64,000 nt of DNA from CAWGCA01 sp963820955 (GTDB taxonomy: Bacteria; Pseudomonadota; Gammaproteobacteria; Chromatiales; Chromatiaceae). This document shows positions 55,258 through 64,000 of the stretch, piece by piece. A model generated the notes under the pieces. The model had not been told where the DNA came from, did not search any database, and worked only from the letters and a program-made list of their open reading frames with translations. Numbering within the stretch: position 1 is the stretch's first letter; the number at the start of each line of letters is the position of its first letter. The stretch spans positions 62,001 to 126,000 of the forward strand of contig CAWGCA010000024.1 in NCBI GenBank assembly GCA_963820955.1, read 5' to 3'. The translations under genes and the position numbers were made by a program.

Positions 55258-58200
55258 TCAGCCGGACTTTGGTGCCTGGATCCGGTAGAGGGTGGCGTAG
55301 AACACGGGTACCGCCACCATGGTCAGGATGGTCGCGAAGGCCAGGCCAAACATGATGGTTACCGCCATGGACACCCAGAAGATATCCTGCAGCAGCGGCA
55401 TGATGCCGAGCACCGTGGTTGCCGTCGCATTGACCACCGGCCGGAGACGGGACACTGCTGATTCCACCACCGCATCGTAGGGACTCATTCCCTCCTCGAG
55501 ATTGATATTGACCTGGTCGAGGAGTACCACCACGTTTTTGATGATCATGCCCGACAGGCTCATGGCACCCAGCAGGGCCATGAAACCGAAGGGTGCACCC
55601 GTGATCAGCAGTCCCGACGTGATGCCCACCACGGCGAAGGGAATCAACAGAAAGATGATCAGGGGCGGGCGGTAGGCATTGAACAGCACCACGATGATGG
55701 CCAGCATAATGACAACGGCCGGGATGATGCCCGGAACCAGGGCCTCCTGGGATTCGGTGGTGCTTCCGTACTCACCGTCAAACTCCAGGCTGTAGCCGGG
55801 CGGCAGCGGGATGGCTTCGAACGCCGCCCGGACATCCTCCATCAGGGTCGGTGCCGTGGCGTCATCGGGCGAGGCCTGTACCGTGATGGCCCGTCGTCGG
55901 TCCCAGCGCCAGATCAGGGGATCTTCCCACTCCACCGTGATTCCGTCGACCACCTGGGAGACGGGAACGGACTCGGTAGAGAGGCTAGGGAGTATCTGGA
56001 TACGGTCCAGGTCGCTGGCCGCTCCGCTGCGCTGTTCCTGCATGTCCCGGAATACGATGGGAATGAGATCATCCCCTTCCCGGTAGAGCCCCACCGGAAT
56101 GCCGTCGAACGAGCGCTTGGTGGCACTGGCCAGGTCTTCGCGGTCCACCCCGGCCCAGCGGCCACGCTCCTGATTATATTCGGGAACGATACGCCGGTCC
56201 CGGTTGCGCCAGTTGGTGCGGACCTCCTTTGCGTAGGGGCTCGCCTCCAGGATGGCAACACCCTGCGCCGCCAGGCTGCGCAGGACATCCGGATCGGCCT
56301 CTGCAGGTCCACTGATGCGGGCCTCGAACTGCCAGTCGTCCCAGGCGCCGACGCCGTACTTGCGCACCCGCACCAGCGCCTCGGGGACGTTGGCCTCGAT
56401 CCAGGGCGTGATGTGGTCCATGACCGTGTCCACGCTTCTCAGCGAATCGGTATTGACGATGAGCTGGGCGTAGGAGGGGTAGGGGTCCTCCGGATTGACC
56501 GGCAGGTAGAATCGCGGCGGTCCCCCGCCGATGAATGCGGTTACGCTGGTGCTCCCGGGTTGGTCCGCGAGTTCCTCCTCGATCGCCTTCAGATTACCCG
56601 AGACATCCTGAATGCGACTGCCTTCCGGCGCCCAGTAGTCGATCATAAACTGATGCCGCGAAGCGTCCGGGAAAAACATCTGGGGCACGAACCCGAAGCC
56701 CCAGAGCGATGCTACCAACAGCGCCAGCAGGGCCCCGATGAATAGAAACCGTCCCCGGATGGCGCCGGCGAGCAATCCCCGGAAGCGTTGATAGAAACCG
56801 CCCGCATAGGGGTCTGCCCCTTCACTGCCGGCTTTTGGGTCAGGGATCAGGTGCTTGCACATGAGCGGTGTCACGGTCTGGGAGAGCAGCCAGCTGAAGA
56901 GCAGTGCAATGGCCACCACGATGAACAGGCTGCGGCCATATTCGCCGGTGTCGAAGTCGGAGGCGAAAATGGGATAGAAGGCCATGGAGGCCACCAGGGT
57001 GGCGCCCAGCAACGGCCAGGCCGGTTGGCTGGCGGCCTCCACGGCCGCCTTGGTCCGGTCCATGCCCTGCTGCAGCCTGACCACGAAACCGTCCGCCACC
57101 ACGATGGCGTTGTCCACCATCATGCCCATGGCGATGATCAGGGCCCCCAGGGAGACCCGCTGCAGGTCGATGTCCCAAAGCGCCATCAGGATAAAGGTGC
57201 CGAGAATGGCAAAGACCAGACCGCTGAGCCCGATGATGACCGCCATGCGCAGCCCCATGGAGACGGCCAGAACGACCAGAACGATGCCGACCGCCTGGGC
57301 GAGGTTGATCATGAAGTCGCGGATGGATTCGGCCACCAGGTCGGATTGCCAGGATATCCGGTGGAGATCTATGCCCGCGGGTATCACCTCGGCCAGTTCG
57401 TCGATACGCTGATCCACCGCACGGCCGATCTGTACGGCGTTCACGCCCGAGCTCGGGGCCAGGGCGAGGCCGATGGCCGGTTGCCCGTTGTAACGCATCA
57501 GGTTGACCGGAGGATCGATGTATCCCCGCTCCACCTGGGCGAAATCCTTGATCCGGATGATGTCCTCACCCCGCACCCCCTGGGCCTTTTCGCTAAAGGT
57601 GGTGCCGGTAACGGCCAGTTCCTCGATCTGTTCCGGGGAGGTGAACTCACCGGTGGGCGCGACGCGGAAACGTTTGTTTTGCAGGTCAACGCGGCCGGCA
57701 TCCACGATCCGGTTTTGTACCTGCAGCGTTCGCGAAATGTCTTCCGCGGTCAGTCCCAGCTGGGTGAGCTGGGTCTCCGAGGTTTCCACGTAGACACGCT
57801 CGTCCTGTGTGCCCCAGAATTCGACCCTGGCCACCCCCGGTACGACCGCCAGTTCCTTGCGGATGTTCTTGGCGTACTGATCGAGTTCAGCGTAACTGAA
57901 GCCGTCTCCGGTGAGCGCCATCAGGAAGCCGAAGACAAAGCCGAAGTCGTCACCGATCTGGGGTATGCCGGCACCGGGAGGAAGCTGGTTCTGAATGTCC
58001 CCAACGTTTTTTCGCATGTGGTCCCAGACCTGGGGCAGACGATCCGACCAGTATTCGTTCTTGATATCGACCTTGATAATGGAGAGCCCGGCCCGGGAGT
58101 TGGAATAAATATTCTTGACCTCCGTCATCTCCTGCAGCTTGGTCTCGATCAGGTCGGTGACCTCCAGTTCCACCTGTTTTGCGCTGGCGCCGGGATAGGC

Positions 58201-58347
58201 GGTAATGATGGCCGCCGTTTTGACGGTGAACTCCGGGTCCTCGAGCTGTCCGAGCTGGAAATAGCTCCCAATACCGGCGGTCAGCAGCAGGAAGACAAAG
58301 AAATAGGTGATGGACTGTTTCTCAAGGGCAAGGGCGGCAAGGTTCAT
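55258..58347 (-). CDS. RND efflux transporter permease
   Basis: A 1029-residue inner-membrane RND pump with the usual 12 helices and two large periplasmic loops. The N-terminal helix is followed by LEDPEFTVKTAAIITAYPGA, typical of the HAE/AcrB class. GMMVDNAIVVADGFV in helix 4 carries the proton-relay Asp residues, and helix 10 has the Lys-side region. The closest sub-group is the divergent AcrB/MexF-like 'efflux RND transporter permease' set with EEGMSPYDAVVES. It starts 4 nt after the adaptor gene. No outer-membrane TolC-type gene is in the window. The substrate is unknown. Confidence 0.92.
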   Translation of the reverse strand: MNLAALALEKQSITYFFVFLLLTAGIGSYFQLGQLEDPEFTVKTAAIITAYPGASAKQVELEVTDLIETKLQEMTEVKNIYSNSRAGLSIIKVDIKNEYWSDRLPQVWDHMRKNVGDIQNQLPPGAGIPQIGDDFGFVFGFLMALTGDGFSYAELDQYAKNIRKELAVVPGVARVEFWGTQDERVYVETSETQLTQLGLTAEDISRTLQVQNRIVDAGRVDLQNKRFRVAPTGEFTSPEQIEELAVTGTTFSEKAQGVRGEDIIRIKDFAQVERGYIDPPVNLMRYNGQPAIGLALAPSSGVNAVQIGRAVDQRIDELAEVIPAGIDLHRISWQSDLVAESIRDFMINLAQAVGIVLVVLAVSMGLRMAVIIGLSGLVFAILGTFILMALWDIDLQRVSLGALIIAMGMMVDNAIVVADGFVVRLQQGMDRTKAAVEAASQPAWPLLGATLVASMAFYPIFASDFDTGEYGRSLFIVVAIALLFSWLLSQTVTPLMCKHLIPDPKAGSEGADPYAGGFYQRFRGLLAGAIRGRFLFIGALLALLVASLWGFGFVPQMFFPDASRHQFMIDYWAPEGSRIQDVSGNLKAIEEELADQPGSTSVTAFIGGGPPRFYLPVNPEDPYPSYAQLIVNTDSLRSVDTVMDHITPWIEANVPEALVRVRKYGVGAWDDWQFEARISGPAEADPDVLRSLAAQGVAILEASPYAKEVRTNWRNRDRRIVPEYNQERGRWAGVDREDLASATKRSFDGIPVGLYREGDDLIPIVFRDMQEQRSGAASDLDRIQILPSLSTESVPVSQVVDGITVEWEDPLIWRWDRRRAITVQASPDDATAPTLMEDVRAAFEAIPLPPGYSLEFDGEYGSTTESQEALVPGIIPAVVIMLAIIVVLFNAYRPPLIIFLLIPFAVVGITSGLLITGAPFGFMALLGAMSLSGMIIKNVVVLLDQVNINLEEGMSPYDAVVESAVSRLRPVVNATATTVLGIMPLLQDIFWVSMAVTIMFGLAFATILTMVAVPVFYATLYRIQAPKSG

Positions 58348-58351
58348 GGTG

Positions 58352-59494
58352 CTAGGCCCCGTTCTGCTTCAGGATACGGACTTCCTGACCCTCGCGAATC
58401 GAATGCACGCCCGCGGTCACGACCCACTCACCGGCACTGAGACCCTCTGTGACAAGCACCCCTAGCCGGGTCATGTCACCGGTTTTGACCGGGCGGCGCT
58501 TCAGAACACCCAGATCGCCATCGGTCGGCTCGATGATCCAGACATAGCTCTGGGTCTCGGTGTCCGGTGTGAACACAGCGCCTACCGGCACGCCGAGGCC
58601 CCTTCTTTGCTGCTCATCGGGGAGATCTGTTTCGCCCCCACGGGCGGTGCCCGCCATGCCGGGCAGGATCTTGACATCCTCCGGCTGCGCCATGATCACA
58701 GTGACAGGAAAGGTGCGGGTGGTCTGGGAGGCCTCTGTCCCTATCTCCTTGATGCTCCCCTCAAACTTCCGATCCGGAAATGCGTCGAATTGCAGAACCA
58801 CCGTGCGTATCGAAGAGGCCAGGGAGATCAGGTTTTCGGGGATGTTGACCACCATCTCGATGTTGGATGTATCGAGGATACGGACGACGGGCTGTTTCTG
58901 GCGCAGGTTCTGGAAGTTCTCTACGTAGGTCGCCACCACGGTGCCGTCGAAGGGTGTCTTGAGTTGGGTGTCATCGAGTTGGTCCTGGGCCGTTCTGACG
59001 GATGCCGTGAGGGCGTCGACGTTGGCCCTGGCCCGATTCCGCTCTTCCCGCGCCCGATCGACGGCGGTCTTACTGGTCGCGCCGGGATCTGCCTTCATGA
59101 TATTCAACTGGCGCTGATAGTCCGTGCCGGCGCGCTCCAGTGCGGCGTTGGCCTCCGCCAGCTGCGCCTGTACGTTGGCCAGGTTGACCTCGAAATCCCG
59201 CGGGTCGATTCGGGCCACCACGTCGCCCTCCTGCACTACGTCACCCACGTTGACCGGGCGGGTGATCAGCGGCCCGCCCACCCGGAATGCCAGGTCGATC
59301 TCCTGGGTCGCCTGGGCACGCCCGGGGAAGCCACGGCGTTGCAGTGTCCCCACGTCGCCAACCTTCACCGCCCGCACAGGCCGGATGATGTTCTTTTCAG
59401 GCTCCGGTTCGCTGCAAGCGGTCAGTCCTGATAACAGGATAATTACCATTACTATCAATGAGGAAGTCTGACAGAATGCATTTGCTCTGCTCAT
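58352..59494 (-). CDS. RND efflux periplasmic adaptor (lipoprotein)
   Basis: A 380-residue membrane-fusion protein. The signal peptide ends in the lipobox LTAC. The lipoyl half-domains surround a coiled-coil hairpin: DLAFRVGGPLITRPVNVGD at the start, NLANVQAQLAEANAALERAG in the hairpin, then TQLKTPFDGTVVATYVEN. The beta-barrel and proximal domains follow (ISLASSIRTVVLQFDAFPDR, GLGVPVGAVFTPDTETQSY). It couples the downstream permease to an outer-membrane channel. The gene is first in the operon with the permease and the DUF2252 gene. Confidence 0.92.
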   Translation of the reverse strand: MSRANAFCQTSSLIVMVIILLSGLTACSEPEPEKNIIRPVRAVKVGDVGTLQRRGFPGRAQATQEIDLAFRVGGPLITRPVNVGDVVQEGDVVARIDPRDFEVNLANVQAQLAEANAALERAGTDYQRQLNIMKADPGATSKTAVDRAREERNRARANVDALTASVRTAQDQLDDTQLKTPFDGTVVATYVENFQNLRQKQPVVRILDTSNIEMVVNIPENLISLASSIRTVVLQFDAFPDRKFEGSIKEIGTEASQTTRTFPVTVIMAQPEDVKILPGMAGTARGGETDLPDEQQRRGLGVPVGAVFTPDTETQSYVWIIEPTDGDLGVLKRRPVKTGDMTRLGVLVTEGLSAGEWVVTAGVHSIREGQEVRILKQNGA

Positions 59495-59764
59495 AACGAA
59501 GGCCTGTCTCTATATGTTCGTTTTCGTTTGGCCATTATTGAGGATCATCGGCAAACGGGCAAGGACGCGCACCTGAGCAGCAATCGGTGGCAGCGACTCC
59601 GCCAGGAAGCCCTTCGCCGAATACCCCTAACCTTTCCTGAGAATTAATAGAAGCGCGTTTAGCGGGTATACCTGGCAGTTGTAGCAACTACTGCCTTTAA
59701 ACGTGTTTTGTCCCGTGAAATGCGGGGGGCAACTGATCAGGACGAGAACTTCCCACGGCCTGCC

Positions 59765-61059
59765 TCACTTCTGGCCAGTGATCCCCGGCGGGGTATGGCG
59801 CCATGGTTCACTGGAGGTGGTGGCCGCAACACCAAGGTCGAACAGCCTTTTCATCTCCATCGGGTCGAATATCTCCTTGTGTTGCGCGACGAAATCATCC
59901 GGCAGATGGACGTAATTGAACTCCATTCCGTCCTCCCGGGCCTGCCAGAAAATTCGGTGCAGGTCGTTGTCGACAGAGACACTAATCATGGTAGCGATAG
60001 AGCGTCGGGCAATCTCATTTAGCCGGCGCTGCACATGTGCCGGCCTTGGCCCCAGCACACCGTTGCGAATGACATAAACGGCACCCTGGCTTTCAAGATC
60101 CCGGCCCGCCGCAACTTCAGCAGCCGACTCCACATCCGGCCATCCACCTCGGAAAAACATCTGCGCTGACACCCCGCCGTCGACGTGCATCTCGTCATAG
60201 CGGACTCCATCCAATTCCACGTCGACCAGAACGGGTGGGAAGGCGGCTGGGATCGAGGCGGAGGCCAGCATTACCTGGCGGAACAGTGCCAGTGCACCCG
60301 GTTGTCCACTGGTGGCAATCGCGCCCATGTTCCAGATGACGAATTCCTGGGCGTCCAGATAGGTAGTGCCGATATACAGCCGCTGCCCTTTAGCATGGGC
60401 CTGTGCTACGGCATCAAGCACGTCTTCATCAACGTGCCGGGCGATGAGTCTGGTCAGGGGTTCCGTATCGGCGATGGATTCGGCATTAAACAGGTCGAGA
60501 AGTATCCGCAGGATTCCACGTCGCTGAACGATGTCGCTGGTCTCCACGCCGGTGTAGACATCCTTCATCCGGGCGTCATAGTCGGGCCCCAGCATCGCAA
60601 AGGGCGCTATCAGTGCTCCGGTGCTGATTCCGGTCACCAACTTGAAGCGAGGGCGCTTACCGGTCTGGGTCCAGCCATACAGGACGCCCGCGCCAAAGGC
60701 GCCGTTCGCCCCCCGCCGGAGATCACCAGCACGCTATAGTCGAGAGAACCGTCGGCTTTGCGTGGAAACTCTCCCGGTGATTCCTGTTGTACCGACGCGA
60801 TCAGGTCCTTCGACAGTCGGTCGTCGCGATCAGGTCCCCATAGTCGGACTTCATCCATTTCCGGTATCTCGGCTCGGAGGATATTTTCCTCTGGTACCGG
60901 ACTTCTGGAGAGGGGAACACCCCCGCAACCGCTGATTGTGAGCATCAAAAAGAGCAACGGGTAACCTATCCAGCAGCGGGGCTTGAGCGCTGGGGGTGAT
61001 TGTACGTCAGTAATTCCGCGCATAAGGGTGTCGCTGTTTATAGATGCTTTTGGAGTCAA
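59765..61059 (-). pseudogene. Patatin-like phospholipase, exported, one frameshift
   Basis: The first frame has a lipoprotein-type signal (YPLLFLMLTISGC) and LDYSVLVISGGG. A single G missing from the run at about 60711-60717 shifts the frame; restoring it gives SGGGANGAFGAGVLYGW, the oxyanion loop. The second frame has GISTGALIAPF (nucleophile Ser) and later VDGGVSAQMFF with the catalytic Asp of the DGG motif. The family hydrolyses acyl ester bonds of lipids. Length without the indel is about 430 residues. An in-frame Met at 61023 is another possible start. The 270-nt gap to the adaptor gene shows nothing I recognise. Confidence 0.82.
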
Positions 61060-61158
61060 TGCCTGTTGTGCTTAAGCCTAATCTTAGCAACATGGTCTGT
61101 AGCTCGCGACATCGGGATCGGTGGCAGCTACCCTTTTCCCCCTCACCCTCACCCTAAT

Positions 61159-61182
61159 CCTCTCCCCCGTTCGGGGGAGAGG
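61159..61182. repeat. Perfect hairpin of a dispersed CTCTCCCC-type repeat
   Basis: CCTCTCCCCC, GTTC, GGGGGAGAGG forms a 10-bp perfect stem with a four-nt loop between the AsmA-like stop and the patatin start. It lacks a U-tract. Such G/C-rich hairpins occur as dispersed repeats in many gammaproteobacteria and may help stabilise transcript ends. Confidence 0.6.
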
Positions 61183-61262
61183 GGACTACAACAACATCCC
61201 CGAGGGGGAGAATAAGGCAGGGTCTGCGACGCAACGCGTTGCGCACCGGCGAGTTCTTATCC

Positions 61263-64000
61263 TCAGCGAGCGGCGCACCCCGGCAGGATCGATATGCGTT
61301 TGGGTGGAGGGTCCGGGAGGTTATTGGATTGATCTGGCTCCCCCTTCAATGCCATGGCTCTATTGATCGCAGCGGCACAGCCAGTCTGTCCCGACCCTGT
61401 CTGACTTAAAGTGAAGATCAGGTAGGCCGGATTGATCAGACCCGCCAGCACGCCGCTACCCGCCGCTCTTATGCGATTGCGAGGCAGCACGGTCAGTGCA
61501 ACCTCGGGCTCTGCAATCGTTCCGGTGACATGCACCGGGTTGGTCAGGCTCAACAGCGTCATGCGCTTGGGTCTGGGGGCGAACACCAGGTTCAGTTGCT
61601 CGCTCTCAAGGTCCAGGGTGCCGGACGCACCAATGGTGATCCGCCGCGTATCGATCAGCAGACCATCGACGTTGGCCGTGCCATTCTCGATACTGACTCG
61701 GGCGACCAGGCAGTTGAGGTCGGTCACGTCTTCTCTGCGCCATTGACTGGATAACATGGTGGTTACCAGGGCGGATCCCCAGAGATCCAGTCGGCGGCTG
61801 CCAAATCTCCCGTCCCGTCCGACAATAACAAGCTGTCCGTTGGAATCGCCCAGAAATTCCCGACGGGTGCGTCCGGTCCCGGAGAGGCGGAAGGTAACAT
61901 CGATAGTCCCCTCTACGGTTTCCCCCAGCCCCGCCTGCTTCAGCAATACCCCGTAGTTGAGCTGTCGGGCGATCCATCGCAAGGCAATTACCGGCGGGTC
62001 CTGCGTCGCATCGATTGTTACATCTGACTCTATCAGGGCACCGGCCCAGCCCGTTACGCTGAAGGGGTCGATCCTGAATACACCGTCCTCCAGTGTGGCC
62101 CTGAAGTTGATATAACCCAGGTCTCCCGCTTCGGTTCTCAGGCGTTTGCCTTTGAATTTAAGCTCGCCGTCGAATTGCTGCATATACTCGATGGGTAGGT
62201 CGTAATCCGGGATTACGCGATCCTCTGCACCCGGCATGGTTTCTGTGTCTGTGACTGGCAGGAGTTCCCGGAGATAGATCTGCTCGGAGTTGAGGTTAGC
62301 CACCACCCTTGGTCTTTGTTCTCCCTGGTAGACGCGGATGCGGCCACCGATATCACTCCTGCCGGACTTGATCTTCAACTCGTCAAACACCACTCCGTCG
62401 GGTAGATCGGCAAAGTGGCCGCTGAGTGAATAGGCCCCCTCCAGGGGCAGTACCAGGTTGAACAGCGGCAGCAGTGCTGCGATTTCGGCACCGTGCAGGG
62501 TGTAACGAAGATCGAATCCCTTGGCCTCGAGCGGTTGCTCTACGCTGCCGGTTACCCTGAAACGGATATCGCCTGCTAGAGCCTCCAGGGTCAGTTCTTG
62601 CCAAGGTCCTGTAGGTCGTTTTATCAATTCCGCCAGTGGTTCAGTCCGCAGCTTAAACTGGGCCGGTTTCTTATTGAGCATGGCTCTGGCATTGATCTGT
62701 ATATCCTCGCCCGGGCGGGCGGAGGCATCGAAACCGGTGAGACCCAGATCCACCGGCTGCCCCTGAACGACGGTCTGGTAGTGGAGTTTCCCCTTCGGCG
62801 CCTGTGCCTCCAACGCAAGATCAGCATGACCTATCAGTCCTCGGGCGCTCACCCCGCCCTTTCCCAGGGCCGCCAGGCGCGGACCCCAGGGTAGCTGCGC
62901 GCGCGCTTCGAGGCGCGTACCGTCCAGCGTTGCCTGGACCGGCGCCAGTGTCAGGGTCTGGCCGTTGGCAAGTGCGGTTACCAGGATATCCTGCAGCGGT
63001 TTTGCCAGTCCTTCGAGCCGTCCGATTTGGGCCTCGACGTTCAGGTCGAAGGCATCGAGTCCGTCGATATCCAGTGGTTGATCCCAGCCGCCGGCAGCCG
63101 ATCTTTCACTTTTCCCGGTCGGCAGGATCTCGTCCAGATAGAGCCGGTTGGATTCGATATCTGCTTCCAGCCTGGGTCTCTGACCTTCCCGGTGGATGAC
63201 GACCCGGCCGCCGAGATCACTTCTGCCGACCGCGAGCTTCAGATCGTCGAACACCTCTCGATCCGGATGGCCGGCATAGTGACCGCTGAGCGACCAGGCG
63301 CCCCGCAGCGGCAGTAAGGCATAGAGTTCGGCGCCGCTCGCCGAGTACTCGATATCAAATCCCTCACCCTCGAGTGGCCGGGCCAGGCTGCCAGTCGCAT
63401 CGAGTCGAATGTCATCGCCCCGCGCCTCGAGTGTCAGACCCTGCCAGGGCCCGCTGGGTCGCTGCAGCAATGTTTCAAGCGGTTCGCCCCACAGCATCAG
63501 CGTGACAGGGCTGTCATTGAGTGCGGCCTCTGCTCGGATAGTTAACGCAGCCCCGGGTCGGGCTTTGGCCTCGACGGCGGTGAGTGTGAGCTCTGTCGGC
63601 CGCCCCATCAGGGTCGTCGCGTACCGATATCCGGCGTCCTGGGCCTGTGCCCGAATATCCAACTCCGCATTCTGCAGCAGTGTCTTGAGACTGACAGTCT
63701 CTGCTGCCGGTGGCGCGAGCGGCTCACCCCAGGGCAGCGACGCATTTGCCGTGATCTGCGTGCCATCCACTGTTGCCCTGGCGCTTGAGAGACTCAACCC
63801 CTGTCGGTCTGCCTGTGCAGTCAGTGCGATATCCTGCACCGCTACTGCGAGGCCATCGAGCCGCTGAACCTGGAGCTGAATATCGAGAGCGGCGGTTCCC
63901 GGTCGGCCGATATCGAGTGTTTGATCCCAGACTTCGGGAGTACCCTGGTCCGCGCTCCGGGGCAGCGATTTATCCATGCCCAGTTCACCGACATCCAGAC
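61263..64000 (-). CDS. AsmA-like protein, N-terminus cut off by window
   Basis: The frame is open to the right edge, so at least 912 residues of a larger protein are present. The C-terminal AsmA_2-type region has GTGRTRREFLGDSNGQLVIVGRDGRFG ... TLDLESEQLNLVFAPRPK and TNPVHVTGTIAEPEVALTVLP. N-terminal to that are two similar blocks of about 300 residues. The first has RPSGPWQGLTLEARGDDIRL ... SLSGHYAGHPDREVFDDLKL; the second has RPTGPWQELTLEALAGDIRF ... SLSGHFADLPDGVVFDELKI. AsmA/TamB-family proteins form long beta-rich grooves that carry lipids between membranes. A Met at 63977 is internal, not the true start. Confidence 0.85.
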   Translation of the reverse strand, partial: LDVGELGMDKSLPRSADQGTPEVWDQTLDIGRPGTAALDIQLQVQRLDGLAVAVQDIALTAQADRQGLSLSSARATVDGTQITANASLPWGEPLAPPAAETVSLKTLLQNAELDIRAQAQDAGYRYATTLMGRPTELTLTAVEAKARPGAALTIRAEAALNDSPVTLMLWGEPLETLLQRPSGPWQGLTLEARGDDIRLDATGSLARPLEGEGFDIEYSASGAELYALLPLRGAWSLSGHYAGHPDREVFDDLKLAVGRSDLGGRVVIHREGQRPRLEADIESNRLYLDEILPTGKSERSAAGGWDQPLDIDGLDAFDLNVEAQIGRLEGLAKPLQDILVTALANGQTLTLAPVQATLDGTRLEARAQLPWGPRLAALGKGGVSARGLIGHADLALEAQAPKGKLHYQTVVQGQPVDLGLTGFDASARPGEDIQINARAMLNKKPAQFKLRTEPLAELIKRPTGPWQELTLEALAGDIRFRVTGSVEQPLEAKGFDLRYTLHGAEIAALLPLFNLVLPLEGAYSLSGHFADLPDGVVFDELKIKSGRSDIGGRIRVYQGEQRPRVVANLNSEQIYLRELLPVTDTETMPGAEDRVIPDYDLPIEYMQQFDGELKFKGKRLRTEAGDLGYINFRATLEDGVFRIDPFSVTGWAGALIESDVTIDATQDPPVIALRWIARQLNYGVLLKQAGLGETVEGTIDVTFRLSGTGRTRREFLGDSNGQLVIVGRDGRFGSRRLDLWGSALVTTMLSSQWRREDVTDLNCLVARVSIENGTANVDGLLIDTRRITIGASGTLDLESEQLNLVFAPRPKRMTLLSLTNPVHVTGTIAEPEVALTVLPRNRIRAAGSGVLAGLINPAYLIFTLSQTGSGQTGCAAAINRAMALKGEPDQSNNLPDPPPKRISILPGCAAR

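Noticed and set aside
56788..58440. A 550-residue plus-strand ORF opposite the RND permease.
   Set aside because: It is the antisense shadow of a strongly conserved gene; its composition (His, Gly, Asp rich) reflects the reverse frame.

Overview
This window looks like a chromosomal segment of a gammaproteobacterium. The hemF, polB, Rnf, RND, PqiC-like and AsmA-like proteins all read as proteobacterial, and the base composition is moderately GC-rich. The metabolic core is a 2-oxoacid:ferredoxin oxidoreductase joined to an Rnf complex. That would suit an anaerobic or microaerophilic, possibly sulfur-oxidising and autotrophic relative of free-living or symbiotic Chromatiales-like bacteria, but the taxonomic placement is inference. 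There are no rRNA or tRNA genes, CRISPR arrays or phages that I can see.

Layout. 1-16.6 kb is mainly housekeeping: a truncated GH13 sugar phosphorylase, an alpha/beta hydrolase, an FMN reductase and hemF, a PqiC-like lipoprotein, DNA polymerase II, a phytase-like esterase, a MotA/MotB-like pair, and an MrfA/MrfB-like helicase-exonuclease pair. 16.8-20.8 kb is a decay zone: MliC/COG3650 and META-domain genes broken by stops and frameshifts, an ANTAR-domain remnant, and a SulP permease pseudogene. 21.8-37.1 kb is one long minus-strand operon: korA-korB-(849-aa ferredoxin-containing protein)-rnfB-(1532-aa NifJ-like protein)-rnfC-D-G-E-A-(56-aa Cys-rich membrane protein). Most junctions overlap or lie within about 40 nt. 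KorAB would couple 2-oxoacid chemistry to ferredoxin, and Rnf would couple ferredoxin to NAD(H) and an ion gradient. The two extra POR-like proteins have no assigned role that I know of. 37.4-43.1 kb holds a phosphatase-membrane fusion, a GGDEF-EAL protein and its binding-protein neighbour.

At 43.7-47.7 kb an MscS-type channel gene is interrupted by a 1991-nt group II intron. Removing it restores the reading frame exactly. The intron's reverse transcriptase is frameshifted. 47.8-53.5 kb has small exported proteins, two decayed hydrolase genes, an amidohydrolase and a membrane protein, with related repeats on either side. 53.8-64 kb carries a DUF2252 gene, an RND pump with its adaptor, a frameshifted patatin and a truncated AsmA-like protein.

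Two dispersed palindromic repeat families are visible. Family 1 has about 17-bp inverted ends and five copies. Family 2 is built on GTCATCCCGG-type hairpins. Several conserved genes (mrfA, rnfC, rnfD, the patatin, the intron RT) each carry one-base indels, so either sequence errors or real erosion must be considered.
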